From the NCBI GenBank assembly GCA_002342585.1, contig DDQG01000013.1:22183-86182 (forward strand): a DNA stretch of 64,000 nucleotides. Direction: 5' to 3'. The position numbers and the translations under genes were made by a program. Positions 15,107-23,499 of this stretch are shown piece after piece; the stretch's first letter is position 1, and every line of letters begins with the position of its first letter. Under the pieces are notes generated by a model, which was given only the letters and a program-made list of their open reading frames with translations, ran no database searches and was not told the origin of the DNA. The DNA comes from Prevotellaceae bacterium UBA2448. Lineage in GTDB: Bacteria > Bacteroidota > Bacteroidia > Bacteroidales > Bacteroidaceae.

Positions 15107-18090
15107 TTAGCAAGAATCTTCTTCACGCTGACGTGTCCGTCGTTGTCGATTGTCTGTTCGAGATAGATGCCGGCAACGGGACGACTGCTGAGTGGTGTAC
15201 CTTGCAGGCTGAAGAAACGCTGTTGTGGAGCGTTCTGGGTCTGAACGGAGTTGATGGCAGTAGGAGTTTCTACTTCGATGTCTGTTTCGGCAATAACCCA
15301 GCGCAGACGAGTGCGGTCGGCATGTGCTGCGAAGAAATCCAACGGACCGCCCTTGCCGTCAGCATCCATAGCCCCTACGTTGAAGAGGCGCTTGCCTTGT
15401 TCGTTGGCATCCATATAGAAAGCCATCTTTCCGTTGTCTTGCTTTGCGTAGTAAGGACGGATGGCAACAGGAGTAGCGGATAGCAGACGTTCAATCTGTA
15501 TGTATGCTCCTGACTTCTGATTGCGTACTCTGACAAAACCGTTTTCTGTTTCTTCAATGCTCCATAGTGCAGCACGATCGCTTGCGAGAGGGTCAACCTG
15601 TCCACCGCTGATGTTGTTTTCGGAGAGTCCGATGCGGTAAACCAGCGAGTCGCGCTGTCCATCGGCAGACTTCGTAGAATAAAGGTAACGGCGACCTATT
15701 GTGCCATTTGCATCTGCATCTCTTGCGTTAGGATTTGTGCCGTAGCTGTAGATAAGGTAGCAGAGGTCGGCAGAGGTGCCTGCAAGGGTATAAATGCGTT
15801 CGCCAGTGAATGCAGTGATTGCATTGTTGAGTTTGGTTACCTCTGCGTCAATTTCTTCCTGAGTAGTTTTTTCGTTGATAGTTTCTGCAAAAGCCTGAGC
15901 ATTTGTGATGGCAGTCATCAGGGTGTTGAGTGCTTCTGTAGGATATCCGAGTGTTACGTCGGTGCGAGCACCTTTTGCAAGGGCAGTGGCGCTTTCCAGT
16001 GCAGCATTGAATTTAGCCAGGAAAACCGTTACAAGAGAGGCATCAATTTCTACGAAAGTGAAAACCATGTCGGCGCGGTCGAAGGTGCCGGAACCCCAGA
16101 ACCAGTCGTCAACAAAGCCGCGGGCACGAATCTGCTGGTTGCTGGCAGCAGCACTGTTGATGCGATACATCGATACGTTTCCGTAGAGTCCTGACTGCGA
16201 AGGCTGCTGGTCGCCTGTGTAGTTGATGGTGAGCACGGTAGGGGAGTCGGATGTTCCGATGCGGTCAACATTGTCTATCGAACTGTTTCTTGCAGCAATG
16301 TACTTCTTGTTGCCGTAGTTCTGGATGTTCATTCCGCCTTCGGTTGGTGTGATAACCCACAGCAGTGCAGGGTCGTTCCACAGGTATGTTTCGGTAGTTC
16401 CGAGAGTGCCGTTATCGTTAAAGGTGAGATACTTCGGAGTTCCGTTCAGGGAAGTGCCTGAGTTGTAAGGAATGGTTGCATAGGAAATGATGCGATATAG
16501 TTTTCCTTCCTGTGGTGCAAACGGGTTCATGCCTGCTCTGGTTCCGCCGCCCGGACGCATATACTCATCGTTTACTGAAACGGTGGCAGAGTAGAGCGAT
16601 TCAATGTCGTCGGGACCGATGGTTTTCATACGGAAGAAATAAACCTTGTCGGCTGTGAGACCGCTGACGGTTGTACCTGTGGCATCACCTGCCAGACGCT
16701 GTATCTCTACGAAAATCTTGTTGTCTTCCGACTGTTCTACGACAATAGCTGTAGCTGTTTCGGCTTCGTTGTTCAGCCACGTGAGTTTTACGGTTGTAGC
16801 GTCGGTAAGGGTAGCCTCAGGATTGGTTGGTGCGGTGAGGTAGCTACTCTTCTGCGCCAGACTGTTTACGTAGTGTTCGATGTTGGTATAACCGCCTCCG
16901 AGGGTGTATTCAGCGGCATCGTTCTTCTGAATGTTCAGTCCGTTGGCAATTTCCCATTCGTCGGGCATACCGTCGTTATCTGTGTCGAGTGGTTTTGGTC
17001 CGTTTGCAATGGTGCCAATGCCGCCTACGTTGTCTTCGTTAGCAATGAAATTACCCTTCTTTCCGAGCGAGGTGAGTTGTTCGAGAATTCGTTTGTCGTG
17101 CGAGTCGCGAACACGTGAAGCTCCCACATGATCTACGATGGTGTAGTATGCCTGCTCGGCACTTTCTACGTTCATCGGGTGGGTAGTGTTGAAATTCGGA
17201 TTCGGCATTGCAGTGGCGCTGTTGTGGTCGGTGATGAGAGTTCCGTTGAGCACTCCGTCGCAGTTGCCGTCGAAATAGTTGCCGCTGCTGTAGAGGTGGT
17301 CGGTTGCGGTCCAGTCGTCGAAATACTTCTGCGAACCTTCCGGCCCGGCGATGAAGTAATTGTTCATTACGTCCTGATAGTTGTCGGCAGCGGAGTGTCC
17401 GCCGATGATTCCCATGGCGTAATTATATACTACATTATTATAATATTGTAGGTAGCACTTCATCTTCGGGTTGCGGCTCTTGTTGTCAGCCCACAGACAG
17501 TGATGGATGGTCCAGTTGCGAGTACCGTCGGTGATGGAACCGAATCGCTGCGGTTCTATACCTTCGGAGTTGATGCAGTACTGCCAAGTGATGTTGTTGG
17601 CATCCTTGATGTGCACGTTATCCCAAGGTCCCCAGGATACGGAGCAGTGGTCCATGATGAAATTCTGACATTCATCGAGCGTCAGTGTACACTTGCTGCT
17701 GTTTACACTCTTTCCGCCGCGCATACGGATGTATCGCATGATGACGTTCTTAGCCTTCGAGGCGATGACACGTCCGCCATAGATGGTGATTCCTTCGCCC
17801 GGAGCAGTTTGTCCGGCGATGGTTATGTTGCTGCTGATGGTGATGCTCTTGCCGGTGATGTCGATAACTCCACCTACGTCGAAGACGACGAAGCGGTTCG
17901 ACTGACTTACTGCGTCGGCGAGTGAACCAGTGCCGGCAGCGTTCAGGTTTGTTACATGAACTACTTGACATCCGCGTCCGCCAGTGGCATAGGCGCCGTA
18001 ACCTTCAGCACCTGGGAATGCCAGTTGCTGTGCATTCGTAGCGATGGTTGTACACGCAAGAGCTATAGCTGATAACAAAATCTTTTTCAT
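15103..18090 (-). CDS. Large modular secreted pectate lyase, family PL1
   Basis: A 995-residue exported enzyme with a signal peptide ending at TNAQ. Residues ~22-390 form the PL1 parallel beta helix (GAEGYGAYATGGRGCQVVHV at the start, WTIHHCLWADNKSRNPKM in the calcium and substrate region). Next come a fibronectin type III domain (~415-505), a ricin-type-like beta domain (~525-680), a short FIVAR-like helical segment (~695-770), a second ricin-type-like region (~775-930) and a C-terminal ~50 residues (FFSLQGTPLSSRPVAGIYLE to KKILAK) resembling type IX secretion sorting domains. The tail suggests surface delivery, and the extra modules probably bind carbohydrate. It starts from a promoter about 80 bases upstream and overlaps the patatin gene. 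Confidence 0.88.
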   Translation of the reverse strand: MKKILLSAIALACTTIATNAQQLAFPGAEGYGAYATGGRGCQVVHVTNLNAAGTGSLADAVSQSNRFVVFDVGGVIDITGKSITISSNITIAGQTAPGEGITIYGGRVIASKAKNVIMRYIRMRGGKSVNSSKCTLTLDECQNFIMDHCSVSWGPWDNVHIKDANNITWQYCINSEGIEPQRFGSITDGTRNWTIHHCLWADNKSRNPKMKCYLQYYNNVVYNYAMGIIGGHSAADNYQDVMNNYFIAGPEGSQKYFDDWTATDHLYSSGNYFDGNCDGVLNGTLITDHNSATAMPNPNFNTTHPMNVESAEQAYYTIVDHVGASRVRDSHDKRILEQLTSLGKKGNFIANEDNVGGIGTIANGPKPLDTDNDGMPDEWEIANGLNIQKNDAAEYTLGGGYTNIEHYVNSLAQKSSYLTAPTNPEATLTDATTVKLTWLNNEAETATAIVVEQSEDNKIFVEIQRLAGDATGTTVSGLTADKVYFFRMKTIGPDDIESLYSATVSVNDEYMRPGGGTRAGMNPFAPQEGKLYRIISYATIPYNSGTSLNGTPKYLTFNDNGTLGTTETYLWNDPALLWVITPTEGGMNIQNYGNKKYIAARNSSIDNVDRIGTSDSPTVLTINYTGDQQPSQSGLYGNVSMYRINSAAASNQQIRARGFVDDWFWGSGTFDRADMVFTFVEIDASLVTVFLAKFNAALESATALAKGARTDVTLGYPTEALNTLMTAITNAQAFAETINEKTTQEEIDAEVTKLNNAITAFTGERIYTLAGTSADLCYLIYSYGTNPNARDADANGTIGRRYLYSTKSADGQRDSLVYRIGLSENNISGGQVDPLASDRAALWSIEETENGFVRVRNQKSGAYIQIERLLSATPVAIRPYYAKQDNGKMAFYMDANEQGKRLFNVGAMDADGKGGPLDFFAAHADRTRLRWVIAETDIEVETPTAINSVQTQNAPQQRFFSLQGTPLSSRPVAGIYLEQTIDNDGHVSVKKILAK

Positions 18091-18168
18091 AATGATTATG
18101 GTTGTAATAGGTTAGTAAAATCGGAAGGTAATGGATAAATTTTGCGTTCAAGCTAACTTATCCGCCCG

Positions 18169-18176
18169 CAAAGTTA
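18169..18176 (-). promoter_or_regulatory. -7 promoter element of the PL1-patatin unit
   Basis: CAAAGTTA on the plus strand reads TAACTTTG on the minus strand. It gives a leader of about 70 bases before the lyase start at 18090 and lies back to back with the promoter for the next plus-strand gene. Confidence 0.55.
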
Positions 18177-18198
18177 GTTTTTTTGGAAAAAATAATCC

Positions 18199-18206
18199 TA
18201 TCTTTG
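18199..18206 (+). promoter_or_regulatory. -7 promoter element of the barrel-protein gene at 18225
   Basis: TATCTTTG, an exact match to TAnnTTTG, 18 bases before the ATG at 18225. Confidence 0.6.
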
Positions 18207-18224
18207 CAGTGATATTTTTTACTT

Positions 18225-19949
18225 ATGGAACGAATGAAACGAATTGTGATGATGACAGCCGTCGTGCTGTGCCTGATGGCTGCACCTGAAAAACTACTTG
18301 CACAAACACAGCAACAACCTGCAATTGAGATTATTGGTGACCGCACACTTATTCATGTAGATCGTCTTGGCTTGAAAGGCGACGAAACGTTGATGGATGT
18401 GCTCATGATGTACCCCGAACTGCTTGTGGGCGGTTTTGAGAGTATGCTCGACAACTACCAGTTGCGTATGGAGAATGTGCAGATAGCCTGCAACCTGCGC
18501 CAGTATTTGTCGACGACGCTTGCGAAGACGGTGAAGAGAATTCAGATTTGCGAGAACCCGGTTGTGATGAAGGGTACGACGGGCTTAGGCGGTGTTATCG
18601 ACCTGAATATGGAGCGCAACGAGGACGGCACGAAAGGATTTATCGGAGCTGAGTTATCGACAAAGCTGGAGAAGTCGGCTCTGACGGCTGTCAACTACGG
18701 ATATGTGTCGCCGAAGCAGCAAACTACTGATATTTATGCGTCGACGAATGTGGACGATAAATCGCGCCATGGAGATACTGATTTCTCACAGAATGTTTCG
18801 TTCAACCTGACTCATCGCTTCACTCCGCGCAACAGGATGATTGTCTATTTGCGCCAGTCGTACTTGCATAACAAGGAACTTCCTGTTGCTGAAGAAGGTA
18901 AAAACTACACAGCGTTTATGTATTATTATCATACGCTCAACAAAATTGGTTCGGAGTTGCTTGGTGTGGCGGGTTATAGGTATTCCGACACGTCTTCCGA
19001 CGCAAAGGCAAATGCGTTGTACAACGACCAGCGCCAGGCTGCCGGCACTCAAGTCTATATGATTGAGTTGGATACTCCGCTGCCTTTCCTCAAGGGCCTT
19101 CGGACGTTGGTGGGAAACGAGAACGACCTGACTAACCTTCGCAATCATGTGCGCCAGGACATGGTGGTGGGACCGACGCCGTTCGATGTGAACGACCGTT
19201 TCACTGTGAACAACTTCGACGTGTATGCTCAGTTCGACTACACTGTGGGGCCGATGACATTCTCGGCGGGCGACCGTGTGTCGTTCTACCATTATGGTAT
19301 GGATGCCTACAACGGTACGGCAAGTCGTAATCCTACTCGCAACATGGTGATGGCGAGCGTGAAGGCTCAGTTGTCAACCAACCATCAGTTGCAGGGCGGT
19401 TATTATCGTCGTTTCATCAATCCGTCGTTTATTGCGGCTTTGCCTACGGTCTATCCGGAGACAGACGGAAAGACCTGGACTACCGTGACGACCCTTCAGA
19501 ACGAGCGTCGTGCCGATGTGTATCGCCTTGCTTATGTGTTCAGCAAACCAAAGTTGAATGTGAATTTCGGCGGACGATTTGTCCACATGGTCGATGGGGG
19601 AGAGAACACCCTGACGCTGAATGCTGCGGCTACGTGGATACACAGTTGGCTGACGCTTACGGGTGGTGCGAACTACTGCCATACGGAGGACTTGGGCGAG
19701 AAGCTGAACTATGGTTACGTGCGCCTTGCGCCTACGTTCCGTCTGCCTTGGGCTCTGAAGGCATCTACTCAGTTGGTATGGTGTTCGAAGAATGCTCCTG
19801 AGCGCCGCCTGCTCGACCTTCCGGCAGTGTATGCTTTGCTTAAGGCTGAAAAAAACATATCATCCCACGTTGCAATTACTGCTCAGTGGCATGATATATT
19901 CTGTTCGCAGCGCAGTGCTGCTCTCGTTACAGCGAAGTATCTGTTCTAA
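18225..19949 (+). CDS. TonB-receptor-like outer-membrane barrel protein with reduced plug
   Basis: A 574-residue protein with a signal peptide ending near LLAQ. Residues ~30-130 look like a shortened plug domain (LGLKGDETLMDVLMMYPELL; KTVKRIQICENPVVMKGTTG; GGVIDLNMER), where the usual ERIEVLRGP...GAIGGVINI order is recognisable but degenerate. The remainder has alternating-hydrophobic strands and ends in the aromatic signature TAKYLF, typical of outer-membrane barrels. I see no clear TonB box. It may be a non-canonical transporter or an adhesin-like barrel. It has its own promoter and no obvious operon partner. The outer-membrane location is confident; the function is not assigned. Confidence 0.75.
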   Translation: MERMKRIVMMTAVVLCLMAAPEKLLAQTQQQPAIEIIGDRTLIHVDRLGLKGDETLMDVLMMYPELLVGGFESMLDNYQLRMENVQIACNLRQYLSTTLAKTVKRIQICENPVVMKGTTGLGGVIDLNMERNEDGTKGFIGAELSTKLEKSALTAVNYGYVSPKQQTTDIYASTNVDDKSRHGDTDFSQNVSFNLTHRFTPRNRMIVYLRQSYLHNKELPVAEEGKNYTAFMYYYHTLNKIGSELLGVAGYRYSDTSSDAKANALYNDQRQAAGTQVYMIELDTPLPFLKGLRTLVGNENDLTNLRNHVRQDMVVGPTPFDVNDRFTVNNFDVYAQFDYTVGPMTFSAGDRVSFYHYGMDAYNGTASRNPTRNMVMASVKAQLSTNHQLQGGYYRRFINPSFIAALPTVYPETDGKTWTTVTTLQNERRADVYRLAYVFSKPKLNVNFGGRFVHMVDGGENTLTLNAAATWIHSWLTLTGGANYCHTEDLGEKLNYGYVRLAPTFRLPWALKASTQLVWCSKNAPERRLLDLPAVYALLKAEKNISSHVAITAQWHDIFCSQRSAALVTAKYLF

Positions 19950-19951
19950 TG

Positions 19952-20013
19952 TATAACGGTTAACGGTTAAAGTTTACGGTTAAAGAGTTTTCGTCTTTCG
20001 TTTTTCGTTAAAA
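19952..20013. repeat. Composite short-word repeat (minus orientation)
   Basis: Read on the minus strand this stretch has aacgaaaaacgaaagacgaa-type words, a short spacer and then taaccgtaaa/taaccgttaacc words. It is the same order as the plus-strand element at 26758-26836. It lies between the stop of the barrel gene and the end of yccF. Confidence 0.75.
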
Positions 20014-20385
20014 ATTCAGGGTTACTTCCTTTCCGAAGGGAGCGAGCGAGAGTAGTGCCATCTTGAAGTGCTGCTTGCCGAAGGGGATGCCGATGATGGT
20101 GATGCAGAGGAATGCTCCGAAGAAGATGTGTGTGCAGAATGCAAAGAGTCCGCCGAAGATAATCCAGATGATGTTGAGCGGAATGGCAATGCATCCGGGA
20201 GGTGAAGCAGTCTTCTTCACTTGTGCTCCGAAAGGCCAGAGGCAGAGCAGTCCAATTTTGAATGTCTGCAGAGCTACGGGAATGCCGATGATGGTGATAA
20301 GCATAGCCAGACTTGCTGTAAAATAACCTATTGCTGCCTCGAAACCGCCTAGCAGCAACCAGATGATGTTTCCTAAAAATTTCAT
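20008..20385 (-). CDS. yccF: YccF-family inner-membrane protein
   Basis: A 125-residue integral membrane protein made of two similar halves, each with a hydrophobic helix followed by ITIIGIP (LAMLITIIGIPVALQTFKI and FLCITIIGIPFGKQHFKM). This is the internal duplication that defines the YccF family, and WPFG and APFG follow each repeat. Its molecular role is unknown. It is a single gene with a -7 element about 30 bases upstream. Confidence 0.88.
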   Translation of the reverse strand: MKFLGNIIWLLLGGFEAAIGYFTASLAMLITIIGIPVALQTFKIGLLCLWPFGAQVKKTASPPGCIAIPLNIIWIIFGGLFAFCTHIFFGAFLCITIIGIPFGKQHFKMALLSLAPFGKEVTLNF

Positions 20386-20412
20386 AACTTCATTTTTTTT
20401 GAATTATGGTGG

Positions 20413-20420
20413 CAAAGGTA
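20413..20420 (-). promoter_or_regulatory. -7 promoter element of yccF
   Basis: CAAAGGTA on the plus strand (TACCTTTG on the minus strand), 27 bases upstream of the yccF start. Confidence 0.55.
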
Positions 20421-20463
20421 GTAATTGCCCGCGAAAAACCTTGAATTCCGCCCTACATTTTTT

Positions 20464-20598
20464 TCTGGTAAAGATGGCAAGCTGACTAATGCGGAGATCG
20501 CTGGAGTGACATTTATATCAGTTGAATCACAGTCACTGGCTGGTCAAAATATTAACATTTGGCACTGTCGGAACCCTTCCAACACCCCCCAATATTGA
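20464..20598 (+). pseudogene. Remnant of a leucine-rich-repeat surface protein gene
   Basis: In one frame this stretch reads SGKDGKLTNAEIAGVTF followed by ISVESQSLAGQNI and a stop. The first part closely resembles the EF-hand-like entry (DGKLTxAEIAGVT) that precedes leucine-rich repeats in many Prevotella and Bacteroides surface lipoproteins, where a line such as xSLKGIEYF follows. Here the protein collapses after SLAGQN into the 25-base intergenic repeat. There is no credible start and no repeats follow, so I read it as a decayed fragment. The assignment rests on motif recall. Confidence 0.45.
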
Positions 20599-20628
20599 AA
20601 TGGGGCACTGTTGGAACCCTTCCAATGC
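20561..20628. repeat. 25-base direct repeat, two copies
   Basis: Copies at 20561-20585 and 20604-20628 share ggcactgt(c/t)ggaaccc followed by ttccaa, with a few differences. Each includes an inverted ttggaa/ttccaa pair around ccc, so each copy can form a small hairpin. Confidence 0.75.
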
Positions 20629-20716
20629 TCCTTAGCATAAATAAATCTAATGTAATGAAATGTTTATTCAGCGACGTAATGATGTGGATTCAAAGTTAGT
20701 TATCTATTATCAGGTG

Positions 20717-20746
20717 GCTCCCAACGATTGGTTGGGGGCTTTTTTT
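20717..20746 (+). terminator. Intrinsic terminator, copy 1 of the cluster-flanking hairpin
   Basis: A 9-bp stem (20717-20725 with 20731-20739, one G-T pair), GATTG loop and seven T. The hairpin is almost identical to that at 29664-29692. It sits just before the lipid-cluster promoter and insulates it from upstream transcription. Confidence 0.85.
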
Positions 20747-20779
20747 ATGAAAAGGTGTTTAAATGTGAAATATTTGTTG

Positions 20780-20787
20780 TATTTTTG
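20780..20787 (+). promoter_or_regulatory. -7 promoter element of the lipid/polyketide cluster
   Basis: TATTTTTG matches TAnnTTTG. A TTTA at 20758-20761 is near the -33 position. Transcription would start near 20794, so the true start of the first gene is the ATG at 20817 rather than the in-frame TTG at 20796. Confidence 0.6.
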
Positions 20788-20816
20788 CACCGATTTTGTT
20801 TTTAGAAGTAAAAAAC

Positions 20817-21962
20817 ATGACTAAAGGAATGCAGAAAATCGAGGTTGTGAAGGTTGATAGCAAAGAGCGCACAGACGATTTCGTTGCTCTGCCGTACGAT
20901 ATTTACAAGGGCTGCGAACAGTATGTGCCCGACTTGGACAGTGAGGTGAAGGATTTTATCAATCCGGCTGTGAACCCGTCGTTCGAGTTTGCCGACATTC
21001 AGCCGTTCGTAGCTTACAAAGGCAGCAAAGCAGTGGGTCGAATCGTGGGCATCGTAAACCATAAGGCGAATGAGCGCTGGCACTGCAAGAAGGTGCGCTT
21101 CACGATGATTGAGTTCATCGACGACCCCAAGGTGGCAGAGACTCTGATTGGTGCTGTGGAAGAGTGGGGCAAGGAGCGCGGCATGGAGGAGATTGAAGGA
21201 CCGATGGGCGTTACCGACTTCGACAAGGAGGGTATGCAGGTGGAGGACTTCGACCAGATTGGTACTGTGCATACATTCTATAATCACGCATATTATCCGC
21301 AGCGCCTTGAGGCAATGGGTTTCCAGAAGGAGGCGGACTGGGTGCAGATTCGCATTCGCCTGCCAAAACAGATTCCGGCTCGTTTCACCCGCACAGCACA
21401 GTACGTCCGCGAACAGGTAGGACTGAGGGTGGTGCACATGAAGAAGAGCGACCTGCGGAAACGCGGCTACGGACGCAAGGTGTTCGACCTCTTGAACCAG
21501 GCTTACGCACCGCTGTTCGGCTTTTCTAAGTTTTCCGACAAACAAATAGATGCTTTCATCGAAAAATACGTGCCGCTGCTCGACATGAAGATGTTCCCCA
21601 TCGTGCTGAACGACAAAGACGAAGTAGTGGGAGCTGCCATAACGATGGTTAGCCTGTCGCGAGCAATGCAGAAGACAAAAGGACACCTGTGGCCGTTGGG
21701 CTGGTGGCACCTGCGCAACGCTCTGAAGCGGAAACGCTCGAACACGGTGGACATGATGCTCATAGCCGTGCGCCCCGACTATCAGGGAATGGGAGTGAAC
21801 GCGCTGTTTTTCGACGACCTCATTACGGTTTACAACCAATACGGATTTGAGTTTGCAGAAACCCTGCCGCAGCTGGAGACCAACGTGCGCGAGCTGTCGC
21901 AGTGGAAACTGTTCAACCCAGAGTACTTCAGACGCAGAAGATGTTACATTAAAACTATATAA
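20817..21962 (+). CDS. GNAT-fold protein (YghO-like) heading the lipid cluster
   Basis: A 381-residue cytoplasmic protein. The N-terminal half contains FVALPYDIYKGCEQYVPDL and a GPMGVTDFDKEGMQVEDF block. The C-terminal half has an acyl-CoA-binding-like strand and loop (VDMMLIAVRPDYQGMGVNAL), typical of GNAT acyltransferases. The overall layout resembles the YghO family. The start at ATG 20817 is chosen because the promoter lies too close to the upstream TTG. It is 15 bases upstream of the ketosynthase gene and first in the operon. An N- or O-acyltransferase step on the cluster product, or on an amino-acyl head group, is a reasonable inference but not shown. Confidence 0.75.
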   Translation: MTKGMQKIEVVKVDSKERTDDFVALPYDIYKGCEQYVPDLDSEVKDFINPAVNPSFEFADIQPFVAYKGSKAVGRIVGIVNHKANERWHCKKVRFTMIEFIDDPKVAETLIGAVEEWGKERGMEEIEGPMGVTDFDKEGMQVEDFDQIGTVHTFYNHAYYPQRLEAMGFQKEADWVQIRIRLPKQIPARFTRTAQYVREQVGLRVVHMKKSDLRKRGYGRKVFDLLNQAYAPLFGFSKFSDKQIDAFIEKYVPLLDMKMFPIVLNDKDEVVGAAITMVSLSRAMQKTKGHLWPLGWWHLRNALKRKRSNTVDMMLIAVRPDYQGMGVNALFFDDLITVYNQYGFEFAETLPQLETNVRELSQWKLFNPEYFRRRRCYIKTI

Positions 21963-21977
21963 ACAAAAGAAATAATC

Positions 21978-23198
21978 ATGGAAAGAAGAGTAGTTATAAC
22001 GGGAATGGGCATTTGGTCGTGCATCGGTACGACGCTCGACGAGGTGCGCCAGTCGTTGTTTGAAGGACGCAGTGGAATTATTTTCAGTCAGGAAAGAAAA
22101 GACGCCGGTTTCCGTTCGCCTATTTGTGCCAACGTGCCGCATCCCGACCTGAAGAAAGTGCTGAGCCGCAATGCGCGTCAGATGATGCCCGAGGAGGCAC
22201 AGTATGCTTACATGGCAACAGTGCAGGCAATGGAGAACGCACGCCTCACTCAGGACTATATCGACAGTCACGAGGTGGGCGTGATTTACGGAAACGACTC
22301 CGTAGCAGAATCTACTATGGTGGCTATGGACAAGTTCCGCCAGGCTGGTTCTACAGCTGCGTGCGGTAGCGGTGCCATCTTCCAGTCGATGAACTCGACC
22401 GTGACTATGAACCTCGCAACGCTCTTCCACCTGAAAGGCATAAACCTGACTGCTTCAGCTGCTTGTGCCAGCGGATCGCAGTCGCTCGGACTTGGTTTCC
22501 TCCTCATCAAAAACGGTCTGCAGGACTGCATCGTATGCGGCGGAGCTGAGGAAAACAATATGTACGGCATTGCTTCGTTCGACGCGCTGCAGACTTTCTC
22601 TACTCGCATCGACGACCCTACTAAGGCAAGCCGCCCATTCGACCGCGACCGTGACGGACTCGTACCAAGTGGCGGTGCGGCAACTCTCATCATCGAAAGC
22701 TACGAACACGCCGTGAAGCGCGGTGCTCCTATCCTTGCCGAAATCATCGGATGGGGCTTCTCTGGCAACGGCGACCACATTTCCACTCCAAACGTAGAGG
22801 GACCAGCCCGCTCACTGCAGCGCAGTCTGGAGTGCGCCGGAGTAAGTTTGAAGGAAATCGGCTACGTCAATGCCCACGCCACTTCTACCCCAATCGGCGA
22901 CAGCCGTGAGGCAGAAGCCATAGCACAGGTGTTCGGCGACTACCGCGTACCAGTTACTTCAACCAAGAGTCAGACCGGTCACGAAATGTGGATGGCAGGT
23001 GCGTCGGAAATCATCTACTCAATGCTTATGATGAAGAACGACTTCATCGCCGGTTCACTCAACTTCGAAAACCCCGACGACGTCACTAAGTGCATCAACG
23101 TTCTGCCTGAAACTCGTCAGCAACACTTCGATATGTTCCTGAGCAACTCGTTCGGCTTCGGCGGCACAAACTCAACACTCATCGTAAAGAATATTTAA
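21978..23198 (+). CDS. Beta-ketoacyl-ACP synthase (FabF-type ketosynthase)
   Basis: A 406-residue thiolase-fold condensing enzyme that extends an acyl chain with malonyl-ACP. The full triad is present: Cys163 in ASACASGSQSLG, His300 in VNAHATSTPIGD and His335 in TKSQTGHEMWMAG, with the supporting Lys330. The C-terminal GFGGTNSTLIV closes the active site. Intact catalytic residues show that it is a working ketosynthase rather than a chain-length factor. It lies in a plus-strand operon with ACP, two dehydratases and FabG, and so is more likely for a specialised lipid or polyene than housekeeping fatty-acid synthesis. No second ketosynthase or chain-length factor is present. Confidence 0.93.
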   Translation: MERRVVITGMGIWSCIGTTLDEVRQSLFEGRSGIIFSQERKDAGFRSPICANVPHPDLKKVLSRNARQMMPEEAQYAYMATVQAMENARLTQDYIDSHEVGVIYGNDSVAESTMVAMDKFRQAGSTAACGSGAIFQSMNSTVTMNLATLFHLKGINLTASAACASGSQSLGLGFLLIKNGLQDCIVCGGAEENNMYGIASFDALQTFSTRIDDPTKASRPFDRDRDGLVPSGGAATLIIESYEHAVKRGAPILAEIIGWGFSGNGDHISTPNVEGPARSLQRSLECAGVSLKEIGYVNAHATSTPIGDSREAEAIAQVFGDYRVPVTSTKSQTGHEMWMAGASEIIYSMLMMKNDFIAGSLNFENPDDVTKCINVLPETRQQHFDMFLSNSFGFGGTNSTLIVKNI

Positions 23199-23256
23199 AG
23201 TCTCGATATAACGACATGACGATATAGCGAAAAAAAACTAAACAATAACAATCATT

Positions 23257-23499
23257 ATGACAAGAGAAGAAATCATCGCAAAAGTAAACAGCCTGCTGGC
23301 TGAAGAGTTCGAAATCGAAGACAGCAACTTCGCTCCAGACGCAATCATGAAGGAGTCGCTCAACCTCGACAGCATCAACCTCGTTGACCTCATCGCACTC
23401 GTACAGTTCAACTTCAAGATCACTATCCCAGTGAACGACCTGCACCAGCTGCAGACATTCAACGACCTGTACAACTACATCGAAAGCCACCAGGCATGA
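23257..23499 (+). CDS. Dedicated acyl carrier protein
   Basis: An 80-residue ACP. The phosphopantetheine-carrying serine is Ser39 in LNLDSINLVDL, where the usual DSL is DSI. The four-helix pattern is intact and the protein is less acidic than typical housekeeping AcpP. It would shuttle intermediates between the ketosynthase, dehydratases and FabG of this cluster. Its stop overlaps the start of the next gene by 4 bases. Confidence 0.92.
   Translation: MTREEIIAKVNSLLAEEFEIEDSNFAPDAIMKESLNLDSINLVDLIALVQFNFKITIPVNDLHQLQTFNDLYNYIESHQA

Larger units (their letters stand above)
20386..20816. other. Gene-free 0.4-kb region upstream of the lipid cluster
   Basis: It contains the yccF promoter, a relic of a leucine-rich-repeat gene, two copies of a 25-base repeat, an intrinsic terminator and the promoter of the lipid cluster. 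No intact gene is supported. Confidence 0.7.

Noticed and set aside
20802..22430. 542-residue minus-strand frame across the GNAT and ketosynthase genes
   Set aside because: Antisense shadow in higher-GC coding sequence. It is His/Cys/Val-rich without any motif, while the plus-strand proteins have full catalytic sets.
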